From Orrella marina (GTDB lineage Bacteria; Pseudomonadota; Gammaproteobacteria; Burkholderiales; Burkholderiaceae_B), in assembly GCF_003058465.1 (NCBI RefSeq), contig NZ_CP028901.1, positions 1,178,001-1,242,000 on the forward strand: a stretch of 64,000 nucleotides of DNA, written 5' to 3'. Under the pieces are notes generated by a model that made no database searches, was not told the DNA's origin, and was given only the letters and a program-made list of their open reading frames with translations. Within the stretch, counting starts at the first letter, position 1, and each line of letters starts with the position of its first letter. A program made the translations under genes and the position numbers. This document shows, piece after piece, positions 40,489 through 49,922 of this stretch.

Positions 40489-41528
40489 CCGCCGCAATTC
40501 CCGCGTTCCTGCCGTGGCAGGTCGACATTGCAACGCCCTGGATCAAGCGAGGCGACAAGCTTGCGCACGCCTGGCTCATACACGGCCAGACGGGTATTGG
40601 AAAGCGGCAGTTCGGTCTCGCGCTGGCAACCAGTCTGCTTTGCGAACAACCTGTCGACCACCTGGCTTGCGGCCAGTGCCAGGCTTGCCTGTGGGTCAGA
40701 CTGGGCAACCATCCAGATCTGATGCGCGTCAGACCAGAGGCTCAGGAGCTTGAAGAAGGGATTTATCAAAGAACAGAAGCAGACAGCGCTGCGGCAAGCC
40801 GTAGCAATAGCGCCAGGCCATCGGAGATCATCAAGGTTGAGCAAATCCGCTTACTCGAGCCGTGGTATCACCGAACCACGCACCGGGCTGGCTGGCGGAT
40901 CGTGTTGTTGTATCCTGCCGAAAGCATGATGGCAGAAAGTGCCAACGCACTTCTCAAAGCACTTGAAGAACCCCCGGAAAGTACGTTGTTTTTATTGATA
41001 TCTGACTCACCAGATCGACTTTTGCCGACAATTCTTTCCAGGTGTCAGAAGATGAAACTGCCACTCCCGGACGCTGCTGCATCCACTGCCTGGCTGACAC
41101 AGCAAGGTCTCAAGGATTCGGAGCAGTGGCTGGCCGTCGCCGGTGGCGCCCCGTTGAGAGCACTCGAGCTATCGCAGAATCAACCCGAACCCTATGCCGG
41201 GTGGCTGGGACAGATGGTGCGGGACATGGCGCAGCAAAATGCAGTTCCTGTCACAGAAATTGCCGAGAATCTCAGCAAAGAGCCCGCCTATCGCTGGCTG
41301 GCCGATCTGCAGCGACTATGCATAGACGTCTCACTCACCTGTGCTGGTCTGAAACCGCGGTATTTTGTCGGGCTTGAAACAGAGCTTGGCAGACTTGGCC
41401 GGCAGCGCACCCTGACTCAATGGACAGCGATCGAGCACTGGATCACCAGCCAGATCCCGCTGGGCCACCATCCGTTAAACGCCAAACTATTCGCGCAGGC
41501 ATGTCTGCAAAAAGTAGTGACAGTCTGA
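40485..41528 (+). CDS. holB: DNA polymerase III delta-prime subunit
   Basis: Clamp-loader subunit of 347 residues. Walker A-like GQTGIGKRQ, zinc-type cysteines in [30 protein letters not shown] and the arginine-finger segment TILSRCQ. I prefer TTG at 40485, which overlaps the tmk stop by 4 bases and has AGGAG 9 bases upstream; GTG at 40467 is the alternative. A Ser/Arg/Ala-rich loop of about 25 residues before the EIIKVEQIR segment is longer than in E. coli. Confidence 0.93.
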   Translation: MTAAIPAFLPWQVDIATPWIKRGDKLAHAWLIHGQTGIGKRQFGLALATSLLCEQPVDHLACGQCQACLWVRLGNHPDLMRVRPEAQELEEGIYQRTEADSAAASRSNSARPSEIIKVEQIRLLEPWYHRTTHRAGWRIVLLYPAESMMAESANALLKALEEPPESTLFLLISDSPDRLLPTILSRCQKMKLPLPDAAASTAWLTQQGLKDSEQWLAVAGGAPLRALELSQNQPEPYAGWLGQMVRDMAQQNAVPVTEIAENLSKEPAYRWLADLQRLCIDVSLTCAGLKPRYFVGLETELGRLGRQRTLTQWTAIEHWITSQIPLGHHPLNAKLFAQACLQKVVTV

Positions 41529-41865
41529 CGTTCACACCCTTCTGGTGGGACATCTACTTCCTTGCATCCTCTGGCATTTAGCGACGTCTCATAAAACACA
41601 GCAAATCCAGAGACACCAGCACAGCCAGCAGGCGAGCGCATTCTGGATGATTACTGTACGACACGGATCTGCTTCGCGCCGAGTATCATGTTGACAGTTC
41701 AAGGGGCGCCATCATTCGCAGCAGCATCGGACGATTTGCCTGTAGTCGCGGTGATTTAACGTTTCCGAGGCGCATCTGATACATTGCTGCCTGCTTTCCT
41801 TTATTGATTTCTCTGATTCTGAATTTAGCTGATTCTTTACCAGCCAACTGAGTAACCTGACCGAC
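41529..41865. other. Gap between holB and tatD
   Basis: 337 bases without a supported gene. In many beta- and gammaproteobacteria a pilZ gene of about this length sits here; I find no PilZ-like reading frame (no RxxxR or D/NxSxxG pattern in a plausible frame). The last third is pyrimidine-rich. Confidence 0.6.
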
Positions 41866-42657
41866 ATGACCATCCTGATCGACTCACACTGCCACGTCAA
41901 CTTTGAAGGCCTCCGTGAAGACTATTCCGATATTGCTCAACGCATGCACACCAATCGCGTACATCGTGCGCTTTGCGTAAGCGTCAACCTGCCGGACTGG
42001 CCGGCCATGATGAGTATGGTGGAACACGAGCCTACGCTATACGGATCGGTAGGTGTACACCCGGATTACGAAGAGGAGGTCGAACCAACGGTCGAGGACC
42101 TTGTCAGTCGCAGCCAGCACCCGAAAGTGGTGGCAATCGGGGAAACAGGACTAGACTACTTTCGAATCAAAGGTGATCTGACCTGGCAGCGGGATCGCTT
42201 TCGCACGCACATCCGTGCCGCGAGAGAAACCGGACTTCCATTGATCATCCACACCCGAGAGGCCCGTGAAGACACCATCCGCATCCTTCAGGAGGAAAAT
42301 GCGGCTGAGGTCGGCGGGGTCATGCATTGCTTTACCGAAAGTCTGGAGATGGCGCGCGCAAGCATCGAAATGGGCTTTTACATCTCTTTCTCTGGTATCG
42401 TGACTTTCAAGAACGCAAAAGACCTGCAGGAGACAGCCAGACAGTTGCCGCTGGAACGTATTCTGATCGAAACGGACTCACCATACCTGGCGCCTGTGCC
42501 GCATCGCGGCAAACGCAACGACCCCTCGCTGGTCGCACATGTCGCCGAGAAAATCGCTGAACTCAAAGAAGTATCGTTTGATCAGGTTGCCAAACAGACA
42601 ACTGATAATTTTTACAATTTATTCAATAAGATAAAAGATATTCCTAAAGCAAGTTAG
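41866..42657 (+). CDS. tatD: TatD family metal-dependent hydrolase
   Basis: 263-residue TIM-barrel hydrolase: DSHCHVNFE (metal ligands), GVHPDYEEEVE, AIGETGLDYFRIKGD, IIHTREAREDTI, GVMHCFTESLE and ILIETDSPYLAPVPHRGK. Members are 3'-5' DNases involved in DNA repair or other hydrolases. The 3' end becomes AT-rich. Conserved partner of holB and the ankyrin gene downstream. Confidence 0.94.
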   Translation: MTILIDSHCHVNFEGLREDYSDIAQRMHTNRVHRALCVSVNLPDWPAMMSMVEHEPTLYGSVGVHPDYEEEVEPTVEDLVSRSQHPKVVAIGETGLDYFRIKGDLTWQRDRFRTHIRAARETGLPLIIHTREAREDTIRILQEENAAEVGGVMHCFTESLEMARASIEMGFYISFSGIVTFKNAKDLQETARQLPLERILIETDSPYLAPVPHRGKRNDPSLVAHVAEKIAELKEVSFDQVAKQTTDNFYNLFNKIKDIPKAS

Positions 42658-42738
42658 CAACTAATAGAGCTCACAGCAATCAGCTGAAACATCAGTAGCG
42701 TACCAGCCATTGCGAGCAAATAACATTAAAGAAATCAC

Positions 42739-43413
42739 ATGAAACAAGATACATTAAAAAATCAATATAAGTATTTATTTTTAATGTTTTTTATCCTGAT
42801 TTCAGGATGGCATTTCAGTGCGCAATCGCAGAATCGGGAGGACTTTTGGATTTACGTTCAAAACGACCGTGATGGCTACGTCAAATCCCTGCTGGACCAG
42901 GGAGTTGACCCTAACACCCGAACCGAGATTGGCAATCCGCTCCTGATGCAGGCCGTGCGGGACAATGCCTGGGCTGTGTTCGATCTGGTGCTTGACTATC
43001 CCGGAGCCGACATCAACATCATGAACGGCTACCAGGAAACACCGCTTATGTATGTCAGCATCGTGGGAGATCTGGACCGCGTCAAGCGACTGATCGCCAA
43101 AGGCGCCCAGGTCAACCACCTCGGCTGGACACCTTTGCACTATGCCGCATCCAAGGGCCACACCGACGTCGTGAAGTATCTGCTCCAGCAGGGCGCTATG
43201 CCTAATGCACCAGCACCAGATGGCACCAGTCCCATCATGATGGCGGCCCGCACAGGAAGCGTTGATGCGGTTCAGGCACTGCTTGATGCTGGAGCTGATC
43301 CGGCGGCCATTAATATCAATGGCGACAACGCGGTATCCACTGCCCGGGATCACGGACACTCGGAACTTGCCGATGCTTTGACCAAGGTCATCGCTCAACG
43401 CAGCCAACGCTAG
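42739..43413 (+). CDS. Exported ankyrin-repeat protein
   Basis: 224 residues with a signal peptide (YLFLMFFILISGWHFSAQSQ) followed by four to five ankyrin repeats: TEIGNPLLMQAVRDNAWAV, ETPLMYVSIVGDLDRVKRLI, WTPLHYAASKGHTDVVKYLL, TSPIMMAARTGSVDAVQALL. Likely periplasmic and protein-binding; partners are unknown. The same tatD-ankyrin order occurs in Bordetella-like genomes. The first 60 bases are AT-rich. Confidence 0.88.
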   Translation: MKQDTLKNQYKYLFLMFFILISGWHFSAQSQNREDFWIYVQNDRDGYVKSLLDQGVDPNTRTEIGNPLLMQAVRDNAWAVFDLVLDYPGADINIMNGYQETPLMYVSIVGDLDRVKRLIAKGAQVNHLGWTPLHYAASKGHTDVVKYLLQQGAMPNAPAPDGTSPIMMAARTGSVDAVQALLDAGADPAAININGDNAVSTARDHGHSELADALTKVIAQRSQR

Positions 43414-43668
43414 GATAATGTGCTCAGGAAAACAAGACCAGGAAACAAGAGAGCGGGCAAATAACCGGATAGCCGGACAAACGGCCCGGCGGTTCGCCAT
43501 GTTGATGCGCTATCTGGCATTCTGTCGGCGCTTGCAGTGATTGATGACTCCTTGTTGGAGCGGGAATGGCGCACTCGTCACGATGCCCGTTTTGAGGAAT
43601 CGTCTCTGGCAAGGCTGACAACCACTCGAATGAGCCTGACCGTTACTGGAAATTAAACAGGAGAAGCA

Positions 43669-45090
43669 ATGAAGGTCGTTGAAACTGACGTCGCCGTGAT
43701 CGGTGCGGGCACATCCGGACTATCTGCTTACAAGGCAGCCACCAAGACTGGAAAGCGAGCCGTACTGATTGAAGGGGGGCCCTATGGAACCACCTGCGCC
43801 AGAGTGGGCTGTATGCCCTCCAAACTGTTGATTGCGGCGGCAGAGGCTGCGCATGTTGCACAGAACGGCGTACCGTTTGGCGTCCACATCAGTGGCAAAG
43901 TCAGAATCAATGGCAAGGAGGTCATGGACCGCGTAAAGCGTGAAAGAGACCGTTTCGTGGGATTTGTGCTCGATGGTCTGGAGAATATCCCGGCGCAAGA
44001 CAAGATCAGGGGGTATGCCCGTTTCGTCGGTCCGAACACGCTGGAAGTGGATGATCACACCCGCATCAAAGCCTCGAGTGTCGTCATCGCAACAGGTTCA
44101 AATGCCCACATTCCGCCTCCGTTCAAGGAGCTTGGCGATCGGGTCATCATCAACGATGATGTATTCGCCTGGGACGATCTGCCAGCCCGGGTCGCCGTAT
44201 TCGGGCCGGGCGTGATCGGACTTGAGATCGGTCAGGCGCTTGCACGCCTGGGAGTCACTATCCGAGTATTCGGGGTGAGCGGCTCGCTGGCAGGGTTGAC
44301 GGATCTCAAAGTTCGTCAGAGTGCCAAGAAGATATTTCAGCAGGAGTTTTATCTGGACCCGGACGCGCGAGTCCTCGAGACGAAACGCGAAGGTGACGAG
44401 ATCGTGATCCGCTATGTACGCCTGGACAACAGCGAATGCACTGAACGGTTCGATTACGCCCTGGTTGCAACCGGACGACGAGCCAATCTGTCCACACTTG
44501 ATCTCGCCAAGGCGAATGTGGACGTCGATGACAAGGGTATGCCTTCATTTGACAGGCGCACCATGCAAATCGACGATCTGCCTGTGTTTATCGCGGGAGA
44601 CGTCAACAATGACGTTCCGCTACTACATGAAGCGGCAGATGAAGGTCACATTGCCGGCTTGAACGCCGCCAGATTCCCGGACGTGCAACCGGGACTGAGA
44701 ACGACGCCACTGGCCATCGTGTTCACAGAACCCCAGATTGCGATGGTGGGACAGGGCCCCGACAAACTGCCTAAAGGAAGTTTTGTGACAGGTGAACTCG
44801 ACTTCACCGGGCAGGGGCGCTCCCGGGTGATGCTCAGAAACAAAGGCTTGCTGCACCTTTACGCCGATATCAAAACTCGCCGGTTTGTCGGCGCACAGAT
44901 GATTGGACCGAGCGCAGAACATCTTGCACATTTGCTGGCCTGGTCTGTGCAGCAGGAAATGACCATTGATCAGATGCTGCAAATGCCGTTCTATCATCCC
45001 GTAATCGAGGAAGGTTTGCGTACGGCTTTACGTCATGCAGCGGCTGAACTGACCGCCGCATCCGAGATCACGACTGCAGTAGGTTCCTGA
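43669..45090 (+). CDS. lpdA: Dihydrolipoamide dehydrogenase-like flavoprotein
   Basis: Class I pyridine nucleotide-disulfide reductase of 473 residues. FAD motif VAVIGAGTSGLSAYKAA, redox-active Cys43 and Cys48 in TTCARVGCMPSK, NAD motif VAVFGPGVIGLEIGQAL, and the second FAD motif LPVFIAGDVNNDVPLLHEA. The C-terminal FYHPVIEEGLR supplies the His-Glu pair. It is not next to 2-oxoacid dehydrogenase genes, so it may be a stand-alone disulfide reductase rather than the E3 of a complex. GGAG precedes the ATG. The 255 bases before it hold no gene I recognise. Confidence 0.88.
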   Translation: MKVVETDVAVIGAGTSGLSAYKAATKTGKRAVLIEGGPYGTTCARVGCMPSKLLIAAAEAAHVAQNGVPFGVHISGKVRINGKEVMDRVKRERDRFVGFVLDGLENIPAQDKIRGYARFVGPNTLEVDDHTRIKASSVVIATGSNAHIPPPFKELGDRVIINDDVFAWDDLPARVAVFGPGVIGLEIGQALARLGVTIRVFGVSGSLAGLTDLKVRQSAKKIFQQEFYLDPDARVLETKREGDEIVIRYVRLDNSECTERFDYALVATGRRANLSTLDLAKANVDVDDKGMPSFDRRTMQIDDLPVFIAGDVNNDVPLLHEAADEGHIAGLNAARFPDVQPGLRTTPLAIVFTEPQIAMVGQGPDKLPKGSFVTGELDFTGQGRSRVMLRNKGLLHLYADIKTRRFVGAQMIGPSAEHLAHLLAWSVQQEMTIDQMLQMPFYHPVIEEGLRTALRHAAAELTAASEITTAVGS

Positions 45091-45205
45091 TTGAACAACT
45101 GGCGTCCGGGTGCTTGATAGTGAGCGACCCGGACTCCTGATCAAATGATCTGAACGTCAGTTTCGAGAACAATCCCTCACGCAATCAATTCCGTATGCAT
45201 GAAAG

Positions 45206-45240
45206 CTTCCGACGCAATCACATGCCGATTGCGTCGAAAG
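45206..45240. terminator. Hairpin between convergent lpdA and DUF3298 gene
   Basis: A 14-position stem (CGACGCAATC with GATTGCGTCG, extended by CTT/AAG after one mismatch) around an ACATGCC loop. No U tract on the forward side; probable bidirectional terminator. Confidence 0.6.
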
Positions 45241-45276
45241 CGTGACCATCCAAAAGTTCAATGGCGCCCATTCCTG

Positions 45277-46071
45277 TCAAAGTCCGACCTGAATGTATTC
45301 AGGCTTGAGAACATGATTGAGCCTGGAGTAAGGGATCACAAAGCTCGGCTGCCCAAATGAACCTGGCGCAATAGCGTATCGCTCGTACGTCACTTTCACG
45401 CCGTCTGGCATCAAGGCCACGTTATCAGTCGGCTTGAAGGGCCAGGTCTGCTGGAATGTAACAGGATCATCGATCGCATTCCCCTGTGTATCGAGCCAGG
45501 CAACGTATTCCTCCCGCAAAACCGTCTCGAATGCCGGCCTGGCACCAGGCTGGAGCATGGTCTCGAGCGTTGCCACCTGGTTATTCTGCGGCAGCCAGTT
45601 AACATATTGCGAGGTAGTCTCCCCGTGCGCGCCACCACTAAAAATGTAGTGAACCAGCTCAACCACGACCAGATCGCTCTCGCTGCGCAACACATTGGCC
45701 TGCAGATACTCACTGGTCTGCGGTGTTGCATTGGCCACAAAATACGAGATCAACTCCTGGACCGAGGCAAATGTTGCAGGCTTGTCCGTATACGTCGCCG
45801 CCATGGACAGCAGAGAACGGGTCAACAGCTTCGAAAAGCCAGGGTGATCTGCAAACTCAGCGGTCCGTACATTCAGGTTGGCACACATATCCTTGACACA
45901 CTGGCCGGTCATCACTTGATTGACTTCCGAGAACGGCAAAGGGTTGCCTGAGCTCAATGTGACAGGTGCTGGCAGTGTCTGAGCAACTAATGGACTAACT
46001 GCCAGACCACCGACACCTGCTGTCAGCAAACCGGCAACAGCCAGACTCAACATGCTTTGCTTGAATTTCAT
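45277..46071 (-). CDS. Exported DUF3298/RsiV-like protein
   Basis: I start at ATG 46071, with AAGGAGAT upstream; the open frame continues further but without features. 264 residues: signal peptide with SLAVAGLLTAGVGGLAV, then a domain containing HYIFSGGAHGETTSQYVNW and the ending GVKVTYERYAIAPGSFGQPSFVIPY (given in part), as in the DUF3298 domain of RsiV and PdaC proteins. The DGVKVTYERYAIAPGSFG strand is the strongest mark. Periplasmic; DUF3298 in RsiV binds lysozyme, but no function is shown here. Confidence 0.8.
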   Translation of the reverse strand: MKFKQSMLSLAVAGLLTAGVGGLAVSPLVAQTLPAPVTLSSGNPLPFSEVNQVMTGQCVKDMCANLNVRTAEFADHPGFSKLLTRSLLSMAATYTDKPATFASVQELISYFVANATPQTSEYLQANVLRSESDLVVVELVHYIFSGGAHGETTSQYVNWLPQNNQVATLETMLQPGARPAFETVLREEYVAWLDTQGNAIDDPVTFQQTWPFKPTDNVALMPDGVKVTYERYAIAPGSFGQPSFVIPYSRLNHVLKPEYIQVGL

Positions 46072-46093
46072 GAGATCTCCTTGACAAAAACAA

Positions 46094-46753
46094 TTAACCT
46101 CTATCGGGCAACCCCACTGCCTTGTCGTTGTAGTGCCCGACCAGGCCATAGGCACGAACCGTCGCAGGACGTGCAGCGATGGCATCAAACCAACGTGCAA
46201 GATGAGGGAAGTCATCCAGATTCTGTTGCTGGCGCTTGTAGGAAGCAATCCAGGGAAAACATGCCATATCGGCAATTGAATATTCGTCGGCAATAAACTC
46301 GCGATCAGCCAGACGCTTGTTCAGGACGCCGTACAGTCGCGCCGTTTCTTTCACGTAGCGCTCGATGGCATAAGGGATCTTTTCTGCGGCGAACACCCCG
46401 AAATGGTGATTCTGTCCAGCCATCGGTCCAAGTCCTCCCATCTGCCAGAACAGCCACTCGAGTGCCTGCAGTCGCTTGCGTGAATCCGCAGGCAGGAACT
46501 GGCCGGTCTTTTCTGCCAGATAAAGCAAGATGGCCCCGGACTCGAATACGGACACGGGCCCCTGACCATCTTCTGGCTCGTGGTCAACAATCGCGGGAAT
46601 GCGATTGTTAGGCGAGATCTTCAGGAAATCCGGCGCAAACTGCTCATCCTTGGCAATATTGATGGGCTTGATGGTGTAGGGCAGCCCGGTTTCTTCCAGA
46701 AAAAGCGTGACTTTGTGGCCGTTCGGTGTTGTCCAGTAATACAGATCAATCAT
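46094..46753 (-). CDS. Glutathione S-transferase, YfcG-like
   Basis: 219 residues. N-terminal thioredoxin fold begins MIDLYYWTTPNGHKVTLFLEE (positions 46753-46691), with NNRIPAIVDHE and VFESGAILLYLAEKTG for glutathione binding; the helical C-terminal domain ends FPHLARWFDAIAARPA. The TPNGHKV start is typical of YfcG/YghU enzymes, which have disulfide reductase activity with glutathione. Just upstream of the DUF3298 gene on the same strand. Confidence 0.88.
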   Translation of the reverse strand: MIDLYYWTTPNGHKVTLFLEETGLPYTIKPINIAKDEQFAPDFLKISPNNRIPAIVDHEPEDGQGPVSVFESGAILLYLAEKTGQFLPADSRKRLQALEWLFWQMGGLGPMAGQNHHFGVFAAEKIPYAIERYVKETARLYGVLNKRLADREFIADEYSIADMACFPWIASYKRQQQNLDDFPHLARWFDAIAARPATVRAYGLVGHYNDKAVGLPDRG

Positions 46754-46856
46754 GTTTTGTCTTCCATCTCTATTGGGTTTCAGTGGGTAAGTCGGTCAGC
46801 AACCGATACAAAAGTGCTTTGGGTGAATACACATCTCAAATATGCTTCTCAACGCG

Positions 46857-47336
46857 TCATAGCAAGGCTTCGATGTCCGTCCGGATCGCTTCAGGTGCGG
46901 TGTTTGGCGCATAACGCTTGACCACATTGCCCTGCCGATCAATCAGGAACTTGGTGAAGTTCCACTTGATGGCCTGCGTTCCCAGCACACCGGGTGCCGA
47001 AGATTTGAGCCATTCAAAGAGCGGATCTGCCTCGCTGCCGTTGACGTGAATCTTGGCAAACATCGGGAATGTCACCCCATATGTCGTCTCACAAAATGCG
47101 TGGATGCTGTCGTTGCTGCCGGGTTCCTGCGCACCAAACTGGTTGCATGGAAACCCGAGCACAAAGAACCCACGATCAGCAAAGGCATTCTGCAGCGTCT
47201 GCAGACCACCGTACTGACTGGTGAATCCGCAACGCGAAGCGACATTCACCACCAGCAACACCTTGCCAAGATAACTCGCCATGGACTGGCTCTTGCCATG
47301 AATGTCCTGAACCTCAAAGTCAGATAGAGTTGCCAT
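46857..47336 (-). CDS. Glutathione peroxidase
   Basis: 159 residues from ATG 47336. LLVVNVASRCGFTSQYGGLQ holds the catalytic cysteine (a Cys, not selenocysteine), with Gln in GFPCNQFGAQEPG and Trp in IKWNFTKFLIDRQG completing the active site. Reduces hydroperoxides with thioredoxin or glutathione. Between the GST gene and the photolyase, in a set of oxidative-damage genes on this strand. Confidence 0.93.
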   Translation of the reverse strand: MATLSDFEVQDIHGKSQSMASYLGKVLLVVNVASRCGFTSQYGGLQTLQNAFADRGFFVLGFPCNQFGAQEPGSNDSIHAFCETTYGVTFPMFAKIHVNGSEADPLFEWLKSSAPGVLGTQAIKWNFTKFLIDRQGNVVKRYAPNTAPEAIRTDIEALL

Positions 47337-47358
47337 AATAATGTGGTCACTAAGAAAT

Positions 47359-48792
47359 TTAAATATTCTCGAAAGCCGCAATGGCTCGCAGGCGGCTCGT
47401 TTTAAGGTCAACAATCGGTTCGGGATATCCCAGTTTTGCTCTTTGCTGGCTGTCCGGATCATGAATGCTGCGATCATCCAGATCAGACAACTCGGGTAGC
47501 CAGCGCCTGAGAAACAGGCCCTTTGGATCAAATTTTTGCGACTGGCTCAACGGATTGAAAACCCGAAAGTAGGGGGCCGCATCAGCACCTGTCGACGCAC
47601 TCCACTGCCATCCACCATTGTTGGCAGCCAGATCACCATCAATCAGGTGGCGCATGAAGAAAGCCTCGCCTTTACGCCAGTCGATCAACAGATTCTTGGT
47701 CAGAAACATTGCCACAATCATGCGTAAACGGTTGTGCATCCAGGCAGTTTCAAGAAGTTGCCTCATGGCAGCATCCACCACCGGAATCCCGGTACACCCC
47801 TGGCACCATGCTTCGTAGTCCTGCGGTGCATCGCGCCACTGCACATTCTCGGTCTGTTCGCGCAAAGGCTTATGCATGGACAGGTGAGGGAACCCGAACA
47901 GCAGGTGCCGATAGAACTCCCGCCAGAGCAACTCATTGATCCAGGTGCGCACCCCGGGCAGACCCGAGGTGAACTCACCGCCATTGGCCTGCAAAGCAGC
48001 GCGCAAGCACTGGCCAGGAGAAAGCAGACCCGCTGCCAGATAGGGCGACAGCGTACTGGTCCCAGTCAGGGCCGGGAAATCCCGCTGACTGTGGTAGTGT
48101 TCGACGCGTTCTGTCGTGAAGGTATCCAGGCGCTGCAGTGCCTCGGATTCGCTGGCAGGCCAGCTCGCCAGCAGACGTTCCTGATGCGCGTTCTCCAGCT
48201 CGATAGCTGGCCAGAATCGATCAATATCATGGACCACCGCCTGAACGGCATCGGCCTCAATCGGAGACTTCAGGCTCGGGGAGGGCAGTACATTGACAGC
48301 CGACTCAGACAGACGTGCGATCGCCGTTTTTGAAAATGGCGTGAAGACCCGGTAGTAGTCACCTGCACCTGTTTTGAGCGAACCGGGCGCAAACAATGTC
48401 TGTCCATCGTGCCCGACGAGATCAATACCCTGCGCCTTGAGCTCGGTGTAGGCCTGACGATCGCGGCGCCTCTCGTAAACGCCTTGCTCTCGATTGCAAT
48501 GTAGCGCACTGATCGCATGGGTCTGACAGAACGTCACCAGCGCACCGGGCAACTCTTCCCAACTTTCCACCTTCAGCAATCTCAGTACAATCCCTCGCTC
48601 GGCAAGCGCCTGCGCGAGAGACTTGAGTGCTTCACGCCAGAAAAGCAGCTTGGCCGGCGCATCGTCATGCATCGACCACTGCCGGGGCGAAATCACAAAC
48701 AGGGCGTCCTGAGCACCCATCTCACAAGCCGCACTGAGTGCGGGATGATCTGCAGTTCTCAGATCGCAACGAAACCAGCATGCAGCTTTCAC
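47359..48792 (-). CDS. phrB: Deoxyribodipyrimidine photolyase
   Basis: Light-driven repair of cyclobutane dimers. 477 residues from a GTG start. N-terminal antenna domain (CWFRCDLRTADHPALSAA), C-terminal FAD domain with WINELLWREFYRHLL, TGIPVVDAAMRQLLETAWMH, MIVAMFLTKNLLIDWRKGE and NNGGWQWSASTGADAAPYFR. The order of motifs is that of class I CPD photolyases. The 22 bases to the glutathione peroxidase start suggest co-transcription. Confidence 0.95.
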   Translation of the reverse strand: MKAACWFRCDLRTADHPALSAACEMGAQDALFVISPRQWSMHDDAPAKLLFWREALKSLAQALAERGIVLRLLKVESWEELPGALVTFCQTHAISALHCNREQGVYERRRDRQAYTELKAQGIDLVGHDGQTLFAPGSLKTGAGDYYRVFTPFSKTAIARLSESAVNVLPSPSLKSPIEADAVQAVVHDIDRFWPAIELENAHQERLLASWPASESEALQRLDTFTTERVEHYHSQRDFPALTGTSTLSPYLAAGLLSPGQCLRAALQANGGEFTSGLPGVRTWINELLWREFYRHLLFGFPHLSMHKPLREQTENVQWRDAPQDYEAWCQGCTGIPVVDAAMRQLLETAWMHNRLRMIVAMFLTKNLLIDWRKGEAFFMRHLIDGDLAANNGGWQWSASTGADAAPYFRVFNPLSQSQKFDPKGLFLRRWLPELSDLDDRSIHDPDSQQRAKLGYPEPIVDLKTSRLRAIAAFENI

Positions 48793-48811
48793 GACTTTTA
48801 CATGACCTCAA

Positions 48812-49468
48812 CTATTTGTTTTGCTGGGTGTGCCAGGCCTGCAGGGCCTGCAATGACCGGTTGACGTGTTCGACGGGGCTGATGCCGTCAAAGACGGCAA
48901 GAATCGTCGCGTCTGGCGCAATCACATAAGAGATCCGGTCAGCCATGCCTGACTGGATCCGTCTGGATGCGTCATACGCTGCCATGATGGACCGATCGTT
49001 GTCAGCAGCCACAGCGAACTTGCCACCACACGGACCTTCAGAAAACTTCTTCAATGTCTGGATGTCGTCACCTGAAACCCCAACTACAGTTGCTTCTAGT
49101 CGGTTGAATTCGTCCATGCTCTGCGCAAACATCTGCGCCTCAATGGTGCATCCCGACGTAAATGCTTTTGGATAGAAATAGACCACAGCAGGACCTTTAT
49201 CCAGTGCCTGACGCAAATCGAACTCATACGGCTGTCCAGCCAGTGCAGCAGGAGCGCTAAACGCAGGGGCTGCTGCACCCTGCGCGAGTTGTGCTCTCAC
49301 TGCAAAAGGTTGCGCAAACATCCAGATAGCAGTCAATGCGATGAGTCCGCCAATTGCTGTAGGAACAGCCCTGCGGACCCCATTGCGAACAATACCAGCC
49401 ATGTCCGCCATGAGGCTGACGCACGCGTCTTGTCTGGCTCTACTGAGTATCTGATGGAAACGGGTCAT
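48812..49468 (-). CDS. Exported or membrane-anchored peroxiredoxin (BCP/PrxQ type)
   Basis: Start at ATG 49468, which has GAGGAAGG upstream; 218 residues. A hydrophobic segment (AIGGLIALTAIWMFAQPFA) marks export or anchoring. The thioredoxin-fold core has VVYFYPKAFTSGCTIEAQMF with the peroxidatic Cys, and a second Cys in SEGPCGGKF that may resolve it. YDASRRIQSGMADRISYVI is typical of the BCP branch. Expected to reduce peroxides in the periplasm. It lies before the photolyase, 19 bases away. Confidence 0.88.
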   Translation of the reverse strand: MTRFHQILSRARQDACVSLMADMAGIVRNGVRRAVPTAIGGLIALTAIWMFAQPFAVRAQLAQGAAAPAFSAPAALAGQPYEFDLRQALDKGPAVVYFYPKAFTSGCTIEAQMFAQSMDEFNRLEATVVGVSGDDIQTLKKFSEGPCGGKFAVAADNDRSIMAAYDASRRIQSGMADRISYVIAPDATILAVFDGISPVEHVNRSLQALQAWHTQQNK

Positions 49469-49922
49469 TTCGGCCTTCCTCAAAACGGGATCAATTAGCA
49501 CGAGGCTCACCGGCTTGAATTCGCGAGCCTCAGATTCACATATTTCATACTGGTTTCTGTCAAGCACACCTTCTGTCAGGGAAATGATCAGACTGATCCG
49601 GGGAACATCAGTGGGGGAGCCTCCTCGGGCAATTATCCGGGCCACGCCCACTCGGCCTTGCCCACTTGAACCGCACTTGAACCTCACTTGACCCGGAAAC
49701 GCCCCCCGGAATGGCAATACCGGCTATCCTGATGCCGTACGACAAGATCACTTTCAATGCCGTCCACCAGACATGGCAGGCGCTTTGACGAAATACGTCT
49801 TGTCGTCCTGGGGCACGGGCTGGAGAACTGGCCGGGCACTTGCGCTGATCCAGGAAGATCCATCCTGACGAGACGCTCCAACCGTCTTGAATGAACCATT
49901 TGCCGGAGGTCAAGAGTAGATC
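49469..49922. other. Intergenic region upstream of peroxiredoxin
   Basis: 454 bases between divergent genes. Contains the 11-bp tandem repeat at 49664-49696. Open frames here have no recognisable product. No clear OxyR site was found by eye. Confidence 0.55.
49664..49696. repeat. Three-copy 11-bp tandem repeat
   Basis: CACTTGAACCG, CACTTGAACCT and CACTTGACCCG follow each other without a gap. The 11-bp period is close to one DNA turn, so a bound protein would meet all copies on one face. About 200 bases upstream of the peroxiredoxin start. Confidence 0.65.

Noticed and set aside
43414..43668. Possible gene remnant between the ankyrin and flavoprotein genes
   Set aside because: A short stretch reads as a plausible protein segment (LLEREWRTRHDARFEES) but has no start and no known match.
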